Below, in pieces: positions 9,101 through 24,100 of a stretch of 64,000 nt of DNA. The stretch's first letter is position 1; the number at the start of each line of letters is the position of its first letter. The notes under the pieces were generated by a model. That model made no database searches and was not told the origin of the DNA. It saw only the letters and a list, made by a program, of their open reading frames with translations. The position numbers and the translations under genes were made by a program. Source of the DNA: Membranipora membranacea (Eukaryota > Bryozoa > Gymnolaemata > Cheilostomatida > Membraniporidae); contig OU612070.1 of assembly GCA_914767715.1 (NCBI GenBank), positions 23,984,025 to 24,048,024 on the forward strand. The letters run 5' to 3'.

Positions 9101-12100
9101 TCAAAAGTCGCTAATTCATTGTTAGAACCATATGCATTCTCAGTGAGCGATTATGGAACGACTTACGTAATTGAAAGACAAAGTGAGCGATAATTTTGAG
9201 CAATGTGATAGTGATAATTTGCCTGAGTAAAGCATTGTTCATAATTATTAAAAGACCCCTTTATTGTTCATTAGTATGGTCAATAATATAAAGGATAGAT
9301 TGTCAACAAAGATATATGAAAAATCAACTCACAAATATGTTATATGTATAGCCTCGGTAAATATCAGCTACCTCATGCTTGACATAGCCACTCCCCAAAT
9401 GGTGCTTTCTATTTTCCATCTCGATCTTTTCTCCATAAACATTTTCACCTTAAAAATTGGATCACATCTATGAGCAAAAAGTGTCTCTAGGTCTGGCAGC
9501 ATGCTTTCCTACTATGTCAATTGGTTTTTACTGTGAATTTCTCCTGCTATTTTTGTTGTTCTCATGATTCCGTGTAACTATCATCTTATGATATTATTAC
9601 TATACCAGTATTTTACCTTTCAATGTGAAGATGTATGTGACATTCTTTGTTTTGTATGACTTCACCTGGACAAAGCTTACAGTCAGCACATTTCCTGTTA
9701 CTCCGTCCACCAAAAATGATTGCTAAAATTGTCATACTGTCAAATTATTGCTCTCATTTAAAGAATCAATGTAATGTGGATCATTCAAAGGTTAATGTGG
9801 GTGATAGATTCAGCATATTGGCTAAGATTGCTGAAACCCTTCTTTACTTTTAAGAATGAATGGCTCACATATGGTTGTGTTGAGGTACATATGATAGGAG
9901 TGTGATCCCATTCTCCAGTGCTCAAGCAAGTGGCATTCTGCTCATCGGCCTCAATTCTGCCATCTATCTTATAACCATACTCACATCGGTAATGTATCTG
10001 ACATGGTCATGAAAAGTAGTTACACAATGATTAAACAAGACTGCCGCGATAAGAAAAACGATTCCTCGCAGTGCTCCAATGTATCCATCAACACGTCTGT
10101 TTGGTCATTGGTCATTGGTCATTGGCCATTGGTCAATCATGCAGCTGGTGCAATAAATTATGTAGGTACAATGCCCTCACTCTCAATATTTTCTTTTACA
10201 TCATTGAATGTTTATCAGGAATATCATATTTCCACAATCTCATTCAATAATGACTTTCTCAACAACACTAATTAAATTGTTGCATTTGTTTTTTGTACGG
10301 AGCAAAAACATACGCTCAAAGCAAACATACTGGCTCCCCTGGCATGTGAATTATGAATCCAGCTGGTCCTTGCTGAATGTATGTATGTATTGGCTCACTA
10401 GGACAAATTTTTTTTATGTTGAACTTGATTACTTATGAAATATAAGTATAACGGAAGACAATTAATCATGATCATCAAAAGATTGAATTGAATATGTACA
10501 ACCATGCGCTCAATATATCATTATACACATGGCCTCAGATGATCACACGCCCTTTTAATCGATCAATAAGGTACAAGTTGAAATCTAACCTGGTTCATAT
10601 ACTTGAATCCTTTTACTACTCTGACTGAGTGCTCATGTACTCCGAGATCTTCACAATACACATCTGCAAAGTACGATATGATATGAACACTCTCACCACC
10701 TATGCTTCTGCTTACAATTTCTGAAGGCATAACCAGATAGAAGTCCATGTTGACTCGCCTTGAGACGATTAGATTTACTTTCTCAATTTTTTTTATCTGG
10801 GTCTTATTTAACCTCCCTATTTAACAGGCTCTCTTAAGCGCAGGTGACTTGTGTGGGGTAGATATATACTAAAAAGCTTAATATGTTGAGGTTATGCATC
10901 GGGAATAGTAAACATTTTCTTTTCTTAGATATTCCAAAGCTAAAATGATATTATAAAGTGCCATTCGAGTAAATTGTGAATAAGACCTACCTACACAATT
11001 AGGACCTTGATCACTCCATGTAAGATTCTTCAAACATTTTATTGTTTTCACCGGCTGTTTGGTTGCATTATCAAACTTTGCAGTAGGGCACAAATAATTG
11101 ACCTCACTTCCGACAGTTTTCCCCACATACTCTGCGATGTCAATGTTAGTTCCTGGTGGATAATCAGGGCATTCCAACTCTGTAAATATGTCGTGAGGAG
11201 AAGATAGCATGTCTCATAGATGAATGCATGTTGGCTTGTGGCAATTTGTATGCCACATAAGGGAGCGGCCGCGGTGCAACGGATAGGGCGTGGGTCTTTC
11301 AATCGAGAGGCCCGGGCTCTATGATCATGGTGATGTCAGGAAGGCATCCAACCTCAAATGGTCCTGTGCAACATTAGTGTATACAGTCCGTAGACCCATA
11401 CTGATGATACCGGAAGCAAATAAACCGTGTAACATATAACTGGACGTGAGTTATGTATGCCACATGACATTGTCGCACTATTTCTCTGAAACTTAATGTT
11501 TTGGGATACTCCGTTAGGGTAAGACTCGGGCGAACAATAAGATTTTGTGCTTGAGGTAATTGAATTCATCAACACAGGAAATTTGGAAAAATTGGCCATT
11601 GGCATAACATTAACATAGCTAAGCAGTATTTGCTGGTTCCAGAATGAATAAAAAGTTCTACTCACCCGAGCATGCAAGTAAGCCATCTGTGTCCCACAAG
11701 TCTAAGTCTGTGCAGGTTATTGTTTGGGTTTTAAACCCTTCTCGACCACCGACCGCAAATCCTTCCTGACATAACAGTGTAACTTCCTGTTTAAGCCCAG
11801 CGGGTAATATAGTCTTGTCCATAATAACACCTCGTGGTATGCTCATCGGAGGATGCTGGCATGTCTTCTCTGAAAGATATTTCTCGTGAAATGTTAAAAA
11901 ATTAAAAATATTGAAAAAAGATTAATGTAAAAAAAGAGGTGAAATGTCTGACTTTATTTCTATGCCACTTCAACCTCATTTGATCGATAAAGTGACACTT
12001 TTATCAAAAACATCGTCATGGTGTTAAATCATAGAAAGTACTTTGTTTGATACAAACCCGAAAAAAATTCCATTCACATACCAAAAACATCCGAACCTGA

Positions 12101-15100
12101 GATAAAACTTACTGATGCATATGGGGCCTGTATCTGTTAACTCTCCATACTGAGAGCAGTGAATTTTAAACTCCCTATACGACCGGTAGTGATATCCGCT
12201 GTCACATTGATAGTGAGCGATATCTGAGTAGTACAGTGTGTCAGGAAGCCGCTGAATAAAAGCTATCCCCTCTTCCTTTTGAACGAGTATCCCATTCAAC
12301 ACTGCTGGGATTGCACCACATGGCTCCGCTGAGGAACAATGGCAAAAACATAAAAGAAAATGTCAATCATAATTTATGGTGAAACCAAAAACAAACTTTC
12401 AACTTTTTGAAACATGAAACGTGATCAACCCCTACCAAGTTGAATAAAGTAACTAAGTAAACAGTTTTGCACATTTTCCTTGTGTCAGCCCGGTGTAATT
12501 CTACAGGAGGCGTGAAAGAACTTCTGATGATAATGATAGCTGTACATACGCATGCAGATTTTTTCTTCAACATCTATCCATCCACCTCCGACTTCACACC
12601 TGATTGTGAACATCTGTGATTGTTCACCAACTAGCACATAGCTTTCATTCATGCATGTCCTATATACAACAGAGCTTCCAAAGTATTTCTCAGGAGGTGT
12701 ACTTCCAAGCCAGATATGACTGTTTGCACCACCTGGAGTCTCTAAATCTTCCAAGTAGCACTGCCAGGCTGGATAATTCACAAAACGATGATAGTGAAAC
12801 ATATGTGAGTTACCTGTACCATCATTCAATTATTTCCAATATTCTGTAAAGTTCGAAGTTTAATTCAACAGCTCGTTCCTGATTGATGCAAATTTGTATA
12901 ACTGTGGGATCATTGTTTACCTTCACAGATGAGTTGCTCAACACTCCATGTGCCATCATCATTGCAGGTAATTGTTTGCCTTCCTGTTTTAGTGTTTGAA
13001 AAAAAGTAACCATAGACACAAGAATAGGTTGCGCTAGCGCCTCGGTACAGCTTCAGCTCATCATCTACTAGGATGCCATTATGAATTTGTCCTGAAAGTT
13101 TAGATGAAATCCTAGACACTAGATGTAGAGAAAGAAATGCATGTATACAGATCGAGATTGAGATTTCATGATTCAGTTGAAGTTTGTGGTACATTAGATA
13201 GGCATACGACAGTAACCTGGATCTTCACAGCATTTCTCATAGTCCTCATACTCTCCAGGGCAAGAAGGGCATGCCCCAGATGGGACGTCCTGCTTGCAAG
13301 TCCTTTGTCTTTTGCGTCCTTCAGTGGCCACACATGCCGACCAATGTCCCCAATCACTCCAGTTATCTTTGGAATACATAAGGAACTGAGACGTTAAAGA
13401 TAAAAAGATCTTACAAGCTGCAAGTCTTATTTCACCAACCAGCACAAAAAGGGAAATTGAGGTGTTTCCAAGATTTTCAGGCCAAAACAATAATCCAATT
13501 GGAAGAGTAAAACTTTACAAGCTATGACCCAATAGGATGAAGTTGTACTGTTGTACTTTTTAATAAGCTAAGGGCAGTGTCTAATATGAAAATAACTCTT
13601 ACTATTTTGTCTAACACACTTGACAGGAAACTGGGAGTTGATATTTCTTACCATTAAACAGAGAAAGTGGAGTCTTGAAAGTCAGATCTAGATCAATTAA
13701 TTAATTTTAGTGTGGCCCTGTGAGAGAGCCTGCATACGGCAGCTGATATTTTTATAAAAAAAAATTACTTACTGATCGGCTTAAGGTTTTCAGCTTCACA
13801 AGCAAAGTGTTCGAGTGTCATGCAATCTTTAGTCATCCTTCCCTCCTTAGTCAGCACATAACAGTGAGTTATAGCTAAAATATCGAACAAAAAAATAGTA
13901 ATTTGTATCCTTATTAACATGAATAAACAAACATTATATCAGTGAGCAATGTAATGAGCAAGGCCTATCAACCATTAAAGATCAACCAAGGTTTCGCAGC
14001 AATGCATTAATGGGTAGCAAATAATGTGCTGGGCAGCATCAGCTTTGTGCATTACGCGATGCAAAACTCAAAGAAGTTGCTGACTCTAAGCTGGGTAACA
14101 CTTCAGTTTAAGGGAGGTTCCAAGACTTTGCTGTAATAATTATAGAGCACAGGCTAAATAATAACAGGAACAGGAAACTGCTATGTGGTATTCTCTTTTA
14201 GCTGAGTTTGAGTACCTGATGGAAGAAATGTTTCACAAGAATTCTGGCTGAATAATCATCCGAATTATATTTTGTCTTTTTCCCCATGCAGAAGGTGCAA
14301 TCTGCTATTAATCAATGGCCATCAATGAGAAGTTGTTTGAAACCTTGGTTGCACTTTAAGAACTGCATGATGAGAGTTATAGGGTAGGGATTATGTTTCC
14401 ACTGTAATCAATCAACTGCTGTGGAACCTATTTGATAACTATTAGAAAATTTTACTAGCCAAATAATTGTCATCAACTTCAAAAATATTGGCTTACAGTT
14501 TAAAGCTATCCATACTGAGCTCTTGTAACCTTCCCCGATAGAATTCATATTGACAAGTTTAGTCAGAGTATCTATCGCTTGGTTGGGTCCCCCATCTGCA
14601 AGGGTTGCATTGAACTCATATTCACAGAGATATCTTGCTTCTGGCTCGGAGAACTGAGAACTACTTAGGCCGTAGCACAGTTGAACACTGGTATCATACA
14701 CCCAGAATATACCAGCATCACCGGCATCATTCCTTACTTTCTACAAGCGTAAAAAAAGACAGAGCAAATAAAACATACCTCAATCAAATTTAGACATTGG
14801 ATGCAAAATTGAAATGAAAAAACAACCATCGTCATAATCAACAGTTGCATGGAAACATGCATTACCTGCGTATATTGCTACATTACATGTGTATATGTGT
14901 GCTCACATCACATGGTAAGGAGACACCTAGCAATGAAGCACCACTAAAAACTAAGTATGACAGCAATAAACTGGTGTAACCTTTCTCAATTTACTATATT
15001 GAGTATGTTTTCTCACTTTTTGGGTAAGAAATATGTATTTTAGATCCAGGAGTTCTAAAATTTCTCTCATTGATTCTGCCATATTATTATGAACTTGTGT

Positions 15101-18100
15101 AATAACTGGTAACCTACCACTTGACATTGAGGTGGAAGAAATGTATGGATATCAGGTTCCCAGGATCCTTTAGCGGAACAAACAAATGTGTGGACTTCAT
15201 AATCCTTCTCAACATTTGTCAGACAATATACTGTGATTATATCTGCTGGGAGATAACTCGACTTCTTTCTGTTAGCAGAACTAGACTGGAGACTTCCAAA
15301 TATCGGGATGACAGGATCACTGCATGTTTCTAAATAAAACTATACATATTTATACAGATAACACTTATAACTTGGTTTTGTAGGGACAAGTTCAGCGGCA
15401 GCTCCTTTAATAATACTATTGAGCACCACTCTGCATATGCGCAAACTGTTGAGGCATGCGTGCGTCTCTGCCTGAATTATTCACATAGGCTGAGAACCTA
15501 AATTTGGAAAACATTGAAAACCCATTATTCGGAATGTTTTTTGCCTTGATGGAGCACTGGCTTCACTATATCATAACCTTGAACTCTTGGAGTTGCCTTT
15601 TCTTGATGGAAGGCAGCGTCACCATTATTGCGCTGCAGAGATAGACTTTGTTACAGGGCTATCCTGCTGTCAGATTGATGTAGCATCTGTACTTACCAAC
15701 TATAGGTACACAATCATTAATGATGAATTCTCCAGAGATACAGGTTGCGTTGGTGTAGCTGTACTTAGATCCGAGAGGAGAAGTATAGTATGGTGCACAA
15801 TCTAACTCTAACGTTTCTACAGAAAAAGAGAAGGAAATTTGGTAAAATATATAATCAGTCCAAGCCAACGAAAAGAAATTTTCATGACTGTACAGCGCAA
15901 TAACCGGGGTCAAAAGAAATTAAATTTGATCAACATTCCAATATGAGTGTTTAGACATAATAGACACTGATATTACATCGAAGGAACACACTTGATATCA
16001 TGTACATACAAGAGGAATCCATAGTTGTAGATTGTTATGAAAAAAAATTTTCTATGAGACCCTGAAGCAATCCATTCAACTAATTTGCAATAATGGGAAT
16101 AACAAAAGATAAGTAGAACAAATTCTAATTATGGGTTATTTAGGCCTTGATTATGGAGTTGAGTCAGGTATATTAATATATTGATGCCTGGGAAAGCACA
16201 ACTGTACCTCCATAAAATGGCTCAACCAAATCACCACGGAGAAGTACAGAAGAAGGTAACACAGTAACATCGCAAACTTCCTGGTTCTTTGCTCCTGTTT
16301 CCAAACCCACATCTACAGGTGAGGGTATAGATCCTTTTTCCTTTCCAGTTTTGCCTTTACCTGAAAATTGAAGACAATCATTTTAATCTCAGTTGTATAG
16401 AGTCTTGTTGCGGCCAAATTACACCCAACCTTGACTTTTGCAAGAGTTAACCTAACCAATGACTGTACCTCACCATCACAGGTATTGTGCACACAAAAAT
16501 TATCTACATGAAATTTTTGTTCAATTTTCCCTTGACCTCCTGTGATAATTTTGTGTGGCCCTAGCGGGCTTTTGCACCCTGGCAGGATTCTGTTGTCCGT
16601 GATTCTGTAAAACTGTCCAGAAGAGCCAAATGGGTCAGTATAATCGGCAACTGCTGATTCTACAAAATCAAATTAAGCATATATATCTGAAATAAATCCA
16701 GGAAGCCCAGGTAGGGAATGTCAAACACTTTGAATTGACCAGAGCCATACACTATGTAACAGCTGAAAACCAGATACTCTTAATTTGACTAAAAAATCCT
16801 AAAGTAACTATAGTTACCAACTTTTTTTCAATACAATGGAGTGATCCAACATCATAGGAAATTATGAATGTTTTGTTGCTGAAACTAATCTCATATAGGC
16901 CCATAATTATGTGAAAAATATAATTGTATCAATCATGATGACGTGATGATATTGGCTCAGATATATAAAGCTTACCGGTTATTTCCGTATTAGGTTTATC
17001 CAGCACAGCGGCCCTTTCACATATAATGACGCCTGTGTCAAACTGATCTATAATTTGCCATTCCTTGTGCTCTATTGAATATCGTATCATCTTAAATTGT
17101 TCTGATCCAAAAGTTTTTGTGAAGGGCGAGCTATATTCCATTGGCTAAAACATTGAGAACCCAGATATAAATAAATCTAATGTTATGCCGGGGTGATTTG
17201 TATGTTGATTGAGCTGCATATTGTATGAACAGCATAAGACAATAATATCCAGATTTTCATGAAAGGCCTTAAGGTTATAATCAGGAAAATAATGGATGGT
17301 ACAAAAACTTGGAGAATAAAATCCGAAAAAAAAACAAAGCATTATAGTTTGTAAATACTGAGACACAGACCTCATAATCCGACTCAGATTTCCAGAACAG
17401 ATTACCATCGGTCAATGCTAAAACAAAAGAATATTCCATGTTAATTAAAGTCAGTTTTAATTTTTCAAGGATATGAGAGCTCAATAACTCAAAATCAAAC
17501 CTGCCTTATGTCCAGTTTTGTGGGGAAGACAGTCATAGACATAGGAGCATGAAATTGTTTCATTTACATTGTCAATTCCATGCTATGTTACGTATAATAT
17601 CTAACACTTGATATCTTTGTATTGCTCCTTGTATTTTCATATTCAACACCTCACAAAAAAAAATCCAATTCACTGCTCAAACAACACAGCATTGTCAAGA
17701 AATATGTCATAACTGCCCTCACAAACTACAGAACAGTACTTCCCATGCACTTATATTTTTGATTTCTGGTCTAAGACATACTTGCGGCGGTCATGACCCA
17801 TTGTTCCTTCAAGGCACTTCTGAATGAAGTTTGTACATAGAAATCCAGTAAGTTCTCTACGACTTCCATCTTTTCAGGTGTTCTAACTGTTAACAAACTG
17901 ATAGTATCACTGCTTTCAATGTCATGACACAGCTTGATACCTTCATCTTGATATTTTGGAATTACAGATGCTAGAATCAAACATCTGCAATGATCCATAT
18001 GACTACACCACAGCTCCTCTGAATGAAAAGAAGCAACATACTTAAGTCCTAAAAATTGTGTCTTTTTCTATAGTGTGTTTCTCAGTGACTCCTATTCACA

Positions 18101-21100
18101 TGTATAGAAGTTCCTTACTTGCTGAGTTGAAGGAATATGGATAACTAGTCAAAAGGCGGTCTTGATTGTATCTCTGTTTTGCTGATGGCCTGCGATCACA
18201 TGACTTATGTTGACACTATAACCATAACACTGTTTGATTTGGAAATAAATAGTAGTGATAATGTGGGATTTCCTATAGTTTGGTTGCTCGTACAATATCT
18301 TTCATTTTGGCTACTGAAAATTGTTTTATCAAAATATCAATAACCATAAAGTTTTGTGAAATTTGAGTATGGCATATAGATCCTGTTTTACACATTGATG
18401 TTGCAGCATAGTTCATGCGCTATAATGGTCTTCCTAAACATGTTGATCGCGTGGAACTATTTCGCTATGGAGTCTGCACCGGTGTATGACAATGGAATGT
18501 GAATTCTGAATTTGGCTACACGGGAAATTGAAGTATCACCTCCTTGGTTTACAGTTTGTGACTATATACTCACGTGCTTGACAATAAAGACCAAGGAACC
18601 CTGGAGCACAATCACAGTGAAACTCGTTTATCCCGTCAATGCATTGACCATATCCATTGCATGAGCCAGGTTTGCAGTCATCAATGTTGTGGCTGCAGTC
18701 CTCCTCTGCCCATCCGAGTTCACAAGTGCAATGGACTCCTTTGTCCTCAAAGACATGACACTCTCCATTCCCACTGCATATTTTGCTAGTGCAGATATTA
18801 GTATGTGTCATTAGACCTAAGGGTGTAGGAGCACAGTGGAAATAACATTGAAATCAAAAGTAAGCTAAAATTTTACTAATGACTAACATAAAAATGATTA
18901 TGTTATGTATGTTTTTGATATTAATATGTTTAACCCAAGACAAGTTTGCCGACCAAATCGCCCGCTCATTGACCTTTTTGATTGGATATTCAGGAGAGCT
19001 TAAGTGAAAGATGTGCGTACAAAAATACAAGAAGGCATTCCAACAGCTCAACGCCCACTGAGGTTTTCTGAGACCATGGTCCAGAGAAGTTTAATAGCTC
19101 ACGTATATCACAGTTGTATCCCACATACGGAGGAAGACAGGTACATGTATATATATTTAACCCATCTGCACAGGTTGCACCATTCTGACAGGGATTGGAC
19201 ATGCATTCAAAGACATTGATACTGCAGTCAGCACCTGTATAACCATCCTCACATATACAATACACTCCTTCACTGTTATAAACAAAGCATTCTCCTTTCT
19301 TACTACAAGTCATATCCACACACTGCCGTAAATGCCTCCTTATATCTGAAACATAGATTGGTCATGATCCTTGGTTACATCAATCAAAGTTGAGATTCAC
19401 TCCAAGTATAAAGTTTGCGTACCATAGTAATTTGCGGTAGAAAAATAGAAAATAGTGTTTGCGAGGAATACAGTGAAATAAGAAGTGTTTTAAAGGGCAA
19501 CCAGGGTTTCAAACAACTCCTCAATGATTGATAGCAGATTGCACCTTCTGCATAGGGAAAAAGACAAAATCTGATTTGAATGATTATTCAGAATATCACA
19601 GAGCAGATTCCTGTTCCTGTTATTATTCAGCATGTGCTCTATTATTATTACAGCGATGTCTTGGAACCTCCCCTAAACTGAAGTGTTACCCAGTTTAGAG
19701 TCAGCAACTACATTGAGTTTTGCACCGTGTCATGCACAAAGCTTATGCTACCTAGCACATTCTTCACTGCCCATTTATGCATTGCTGCGAAACTTTGGTT
19801 GCCCTTAGAATGTTATTATTACACAATAAAATTTAAAAGAATGCCATCACACATCAGAAGGAATTTGTAAGCGGGAAACATCCAGGGCTGACTTTAACAA
19901 GCGATGATTATGATAAAGAAATTTGGTACTTATGAAGATCTAGAATCCTGATTTACTTTAGGAGATGGTAATTTCAAACATGGATATGTATTATGTTGTT
20001 TGCAAGGTCATTTATACATACGTTTTTCGCAGTGGTCTCCTACGTGATTTATCCCGCACTCACATTTGTAGTCATTCACTTGATCTTTACAAAGACCTTG
20101 GTTTTTACATGGCTCTGAAAGGCATTCATCAATATTTAGGTCACATACGGCACCTGTATATCCATTGTCGCAAATGCATGAAATGCCTCCTCTTTGGTCT
20201 TCATAACAAATGCCATTTCCACTGCAAGACACATCCCCACAATCTCTTACATCTGAAAGTAGGTATATACAGTTTACTTCTATTTCCATGGTATTTGACA
20301 AGAGACTTTTATATGTGGGATAGTATCGAAACAACGTAACGGAGCCAAAATTTTTCATGCCGATGACTTGAACCAATATTTAACATTCTCTTGTTTTTTG
20401 TCTTTGTCATGCAATATGAATGCCTTTCAGTTGAAGTTGAAAAGAGCATACACACGTGTTTCACAGTTCTTGTTGATATATTCGTCAGTGCAAGCACATG
20501 CGAACTTATTTACACCGTCTGTGCATGTGCCGTCATGTTCACAAGGATTGGATGAACATTCATCGATATTGATGTTACATTGAGCCCCCTCAAAGCCTTT
20601 GTTGCATATGCAGTCAACAAGGGTGTATGATAGTTCCCTGCATACACCTCTACCACTACACTCTGTACCTCCACATTCTCTGATTTCTTCAATATAAAAA
20701 TATAGGCAGATAGTGTGAAAGACTTTGCATCTGAATAAGACTGATGCATATTTAGGTGAATGATGCTGCTTGTTGATATGGATAACTGAGAATGAACAGT
20801 AATTTTTCACAATTGACAAAAGAACACATAAACAGATCTAGATGACAATAAAACTTACGTGTACCACAGTGACGACCTATATAGTCCCATGCACAACTGC
20901 ACACATACTCATCAATGCCATCTTTACAAGTGCCATCATTCTCACATGGGCTTGATCCACATTCATCAATGTTCACGCCACACTCAGCTCCCTCGAAGCC
21001 AGGAGCACATTTGCAGCCAAGCTGTGCTGTATCAACCACTTCGCAAACGCCTTGCCCATTGCAGGATGTGATACCACATTCTATGATATCTGAAACAGAT

Positions 21101-24100
21101 GTTATGTAGTTTGAATGCTGTGTTAAACTTATTGATGCTTTGGAACAAGGCTGGCCTTTGATGATCATTCCTCATATACATTTATGGAAAAAAGTAGCAG
21201 ATAAAAACTAAAAATTGGTCAAGAAACTGTCAAATGTATGTAAGTGGTGCTAGGGTATTTCATCTTCATTATTGGTGTTGAAGTGAGAGTCTTTTGTTAT
21301 CAGCCTCACATTACCTCATGATTCAGATTTCACCTTAAGCGTAAGATTGAATAGTTCTCCTTTCTCATGTTCTTGAACGTTAAAAGTTGTGGCATTCAAA
21401 CAAGACATACATAAAGCACAAGATAATCAGAAAAAAAGTGGAGCTCTAGAGAATACCTAGGTATTCTTACTTGTTTGACAATGTTCTTCAATGTGATCGA
21501 CAGTGCAAACACATGAATATTCATTTATACTATCAACACAGCTTCCTCCATTCAAGCACGGGTTAGAAGAACATTCATCAATGTCAGTCCCGCAGAATTC
21601 TCCTTCAAAACCAGGATCACATACACAATCCAAAAGCTCAGATCCAAATATCTCTTTACATACGCCATTTCCACTGCATGTTATATTGCCACATGCTCTA
21701 TTGTCTGAAGGGAAACGTGAATATACACAGTTTATAACATTTTTCTTTAATAGTTGTACAGAGGACATGTAATATATATGAAAGTTCAATGGCTTAAAGA
21801 ACATCAAAGGAGTATTTGTTTTTGCTCTTTTCCATACATAAGTTGTGAAACTACATAAAAAAATTTATAATGAGGAAATTCTTAGCCCACCCTAAACCCC
21901 CAAAATGGCATTAAGAGTTGTCTGCACAACTAACTGATAACTCCAATTCCGAATCGACAATAAATTAGTAGAAATGCTATGATTGGCCGATTTGATTTCA
22001 ATAATAGTAACAAATAGTCACATGACCACCCATTCGGCACTATTCTCAATTATCCTAATATGTCAAGATTGGCCCTGATTGGAACAATTAGAGCCAATCA
22101 CATTGACAACGAATAGAAATACTTCAGAACCGGGTGAGTATATACTTTAGTGTTGATGATTGGCACACCTGTCGCAGTATGATAGGTGGCCGAATAGTTT
22201 TCAGAAAATCATAATAGTCATCCCCAGGGCTCAGTTGGACCATATGTGTCTACGGGACTCAGGTCTTTCAGTATTCTTAAACATTTTATACAAAATAATA
22301 AGCAGCCCCCATATAACTTACGAGTTTCACATTGGGAGCCTATGTACTCATTCATGCAGGCACATGTGTATCCATTAATGTTATCTGTGCAGGCCCCACT
22401 ATTGTAACATGGATCAGAAGCACATTCATCTATATCAACTGTACAGTCAGCACCTCCATAACCAGGATCACAGGTACAATTAACATTGAATTGATTATCT
22501 TCTCTGCAGACACCATGCCCGCCACACTTTTGATCACCACACACTTTGATATCTATGACATGATAATTGTTTTCATGCTAGTTTTGCACTAGGGGAAACA
22601 ATTTAAATAATTCATACAAGTACCATCCCTGATAATTGCAAGCAAGCAATTGTTACTCCCTGACCTAATAACATGTATTTACATTTTATTCACCAATTTT
22701 ATTGCATTTATGATCATATATATAAAAACGGAATCAGGGAAAATAGCTCTATATATATATATTATATTTTATATATTATAGAATATAATATTACACTCTA
22801 ACTGCTTTAGGGCCCACTCCATTCGTGAATAGATTCAAAGTGCAACTTTTATATACCATATCATTCAATATATCATTTTGCGCGCTTTGTAAGAGAATAT
22901 TTTTAGAGAGTACCAACAAATAATTGTTTATTTCTCTTCTTGAGACAATACAAAACATTCAATACAAAATCGAATATAGACGTTAAAAAACCAAACTCAC
23001 CAGTCTCACAAACAGCTCCGATGAACTGATCAGTGCAATCACATTTAAATCTGTTGACGGCATCACGGCAAGTTCCTTTATGGAGACATGGATCAGATAA
23101 GCACTCGTCTATATTTGTACTGCAGCTGTCATCTGCAAACCCGGGGTCACAGATGCATTCTACTTCTTCAGTTCCACCAATCTCCCTACATACACCTTGG
23201 TGGTTGCATGTTTTGTTTCCGCATTCCCTTATATCTGTAAAAAGATGAGTTCTTGCTCAATGTATAATTATCTGAGATGATACAATGTTGTAAGATTGGA
23301 ATATGGAATTTACTATTCAACAGGGTTTGGTGTTAAAAGAAGCATTGAATATTCTAACTATATTTTGAAAAATACTGAAAAATGCATTATGAAAGACAAT
23401 TCAAATTTCCCTACGTGTTTGGCATTGCAGCGCTATGTACTCTTCAGTGCATGCACATGTGTATCCATTAACTTTGTCAGCGCATGTTCCATAATGCTGA
23501 CAAGGATTAGAAGAGCATTCATCTATATCAACTGTACAGTCAAATCCCTCATAACCAGCATCACATATACAATCAGTCTCCTGTAGATTTATTTCCCTGC
23601 ACACACCATGTCCATCACATTGCTGGTCACCACACGCCCTTATATCTATAATGTGTAAGATTGAAATAACTTCAGTCAATTCTTTTGATGTTTTGAGATT
23701 TTCCAAATTTTCAACAATCAATGGGTGAATCAGTTGTCATCACTGAATTCTCAAAATTTGGAAAGCTGATATTGATATCTGGAACCACAGCATTTCTCTA
23801 AGGCTTTCTCAGGGTTCAGTGAAGTTTTTCGCAAACTTTATGATCAATGATTGATAATTATTCATCCAAAGTTATTTTATCAATGCTCCTTACGTGTTTG
23901 GCATCGCAACTCCATGTACTCATCAGTACATGCACAAGTGTATCCATTGACTTTATCAGTGCATGTTCCATCATGCTGACATGGATTAGAAGAGCATTCA
24001 TCTATGCCTACTGTACAGTCATCTCCCTCATACCCAGCATCACATATACACTCAGTCTGTTGTGGATTTACTTCTCTGCAAACACCATGTCCTCCACATC

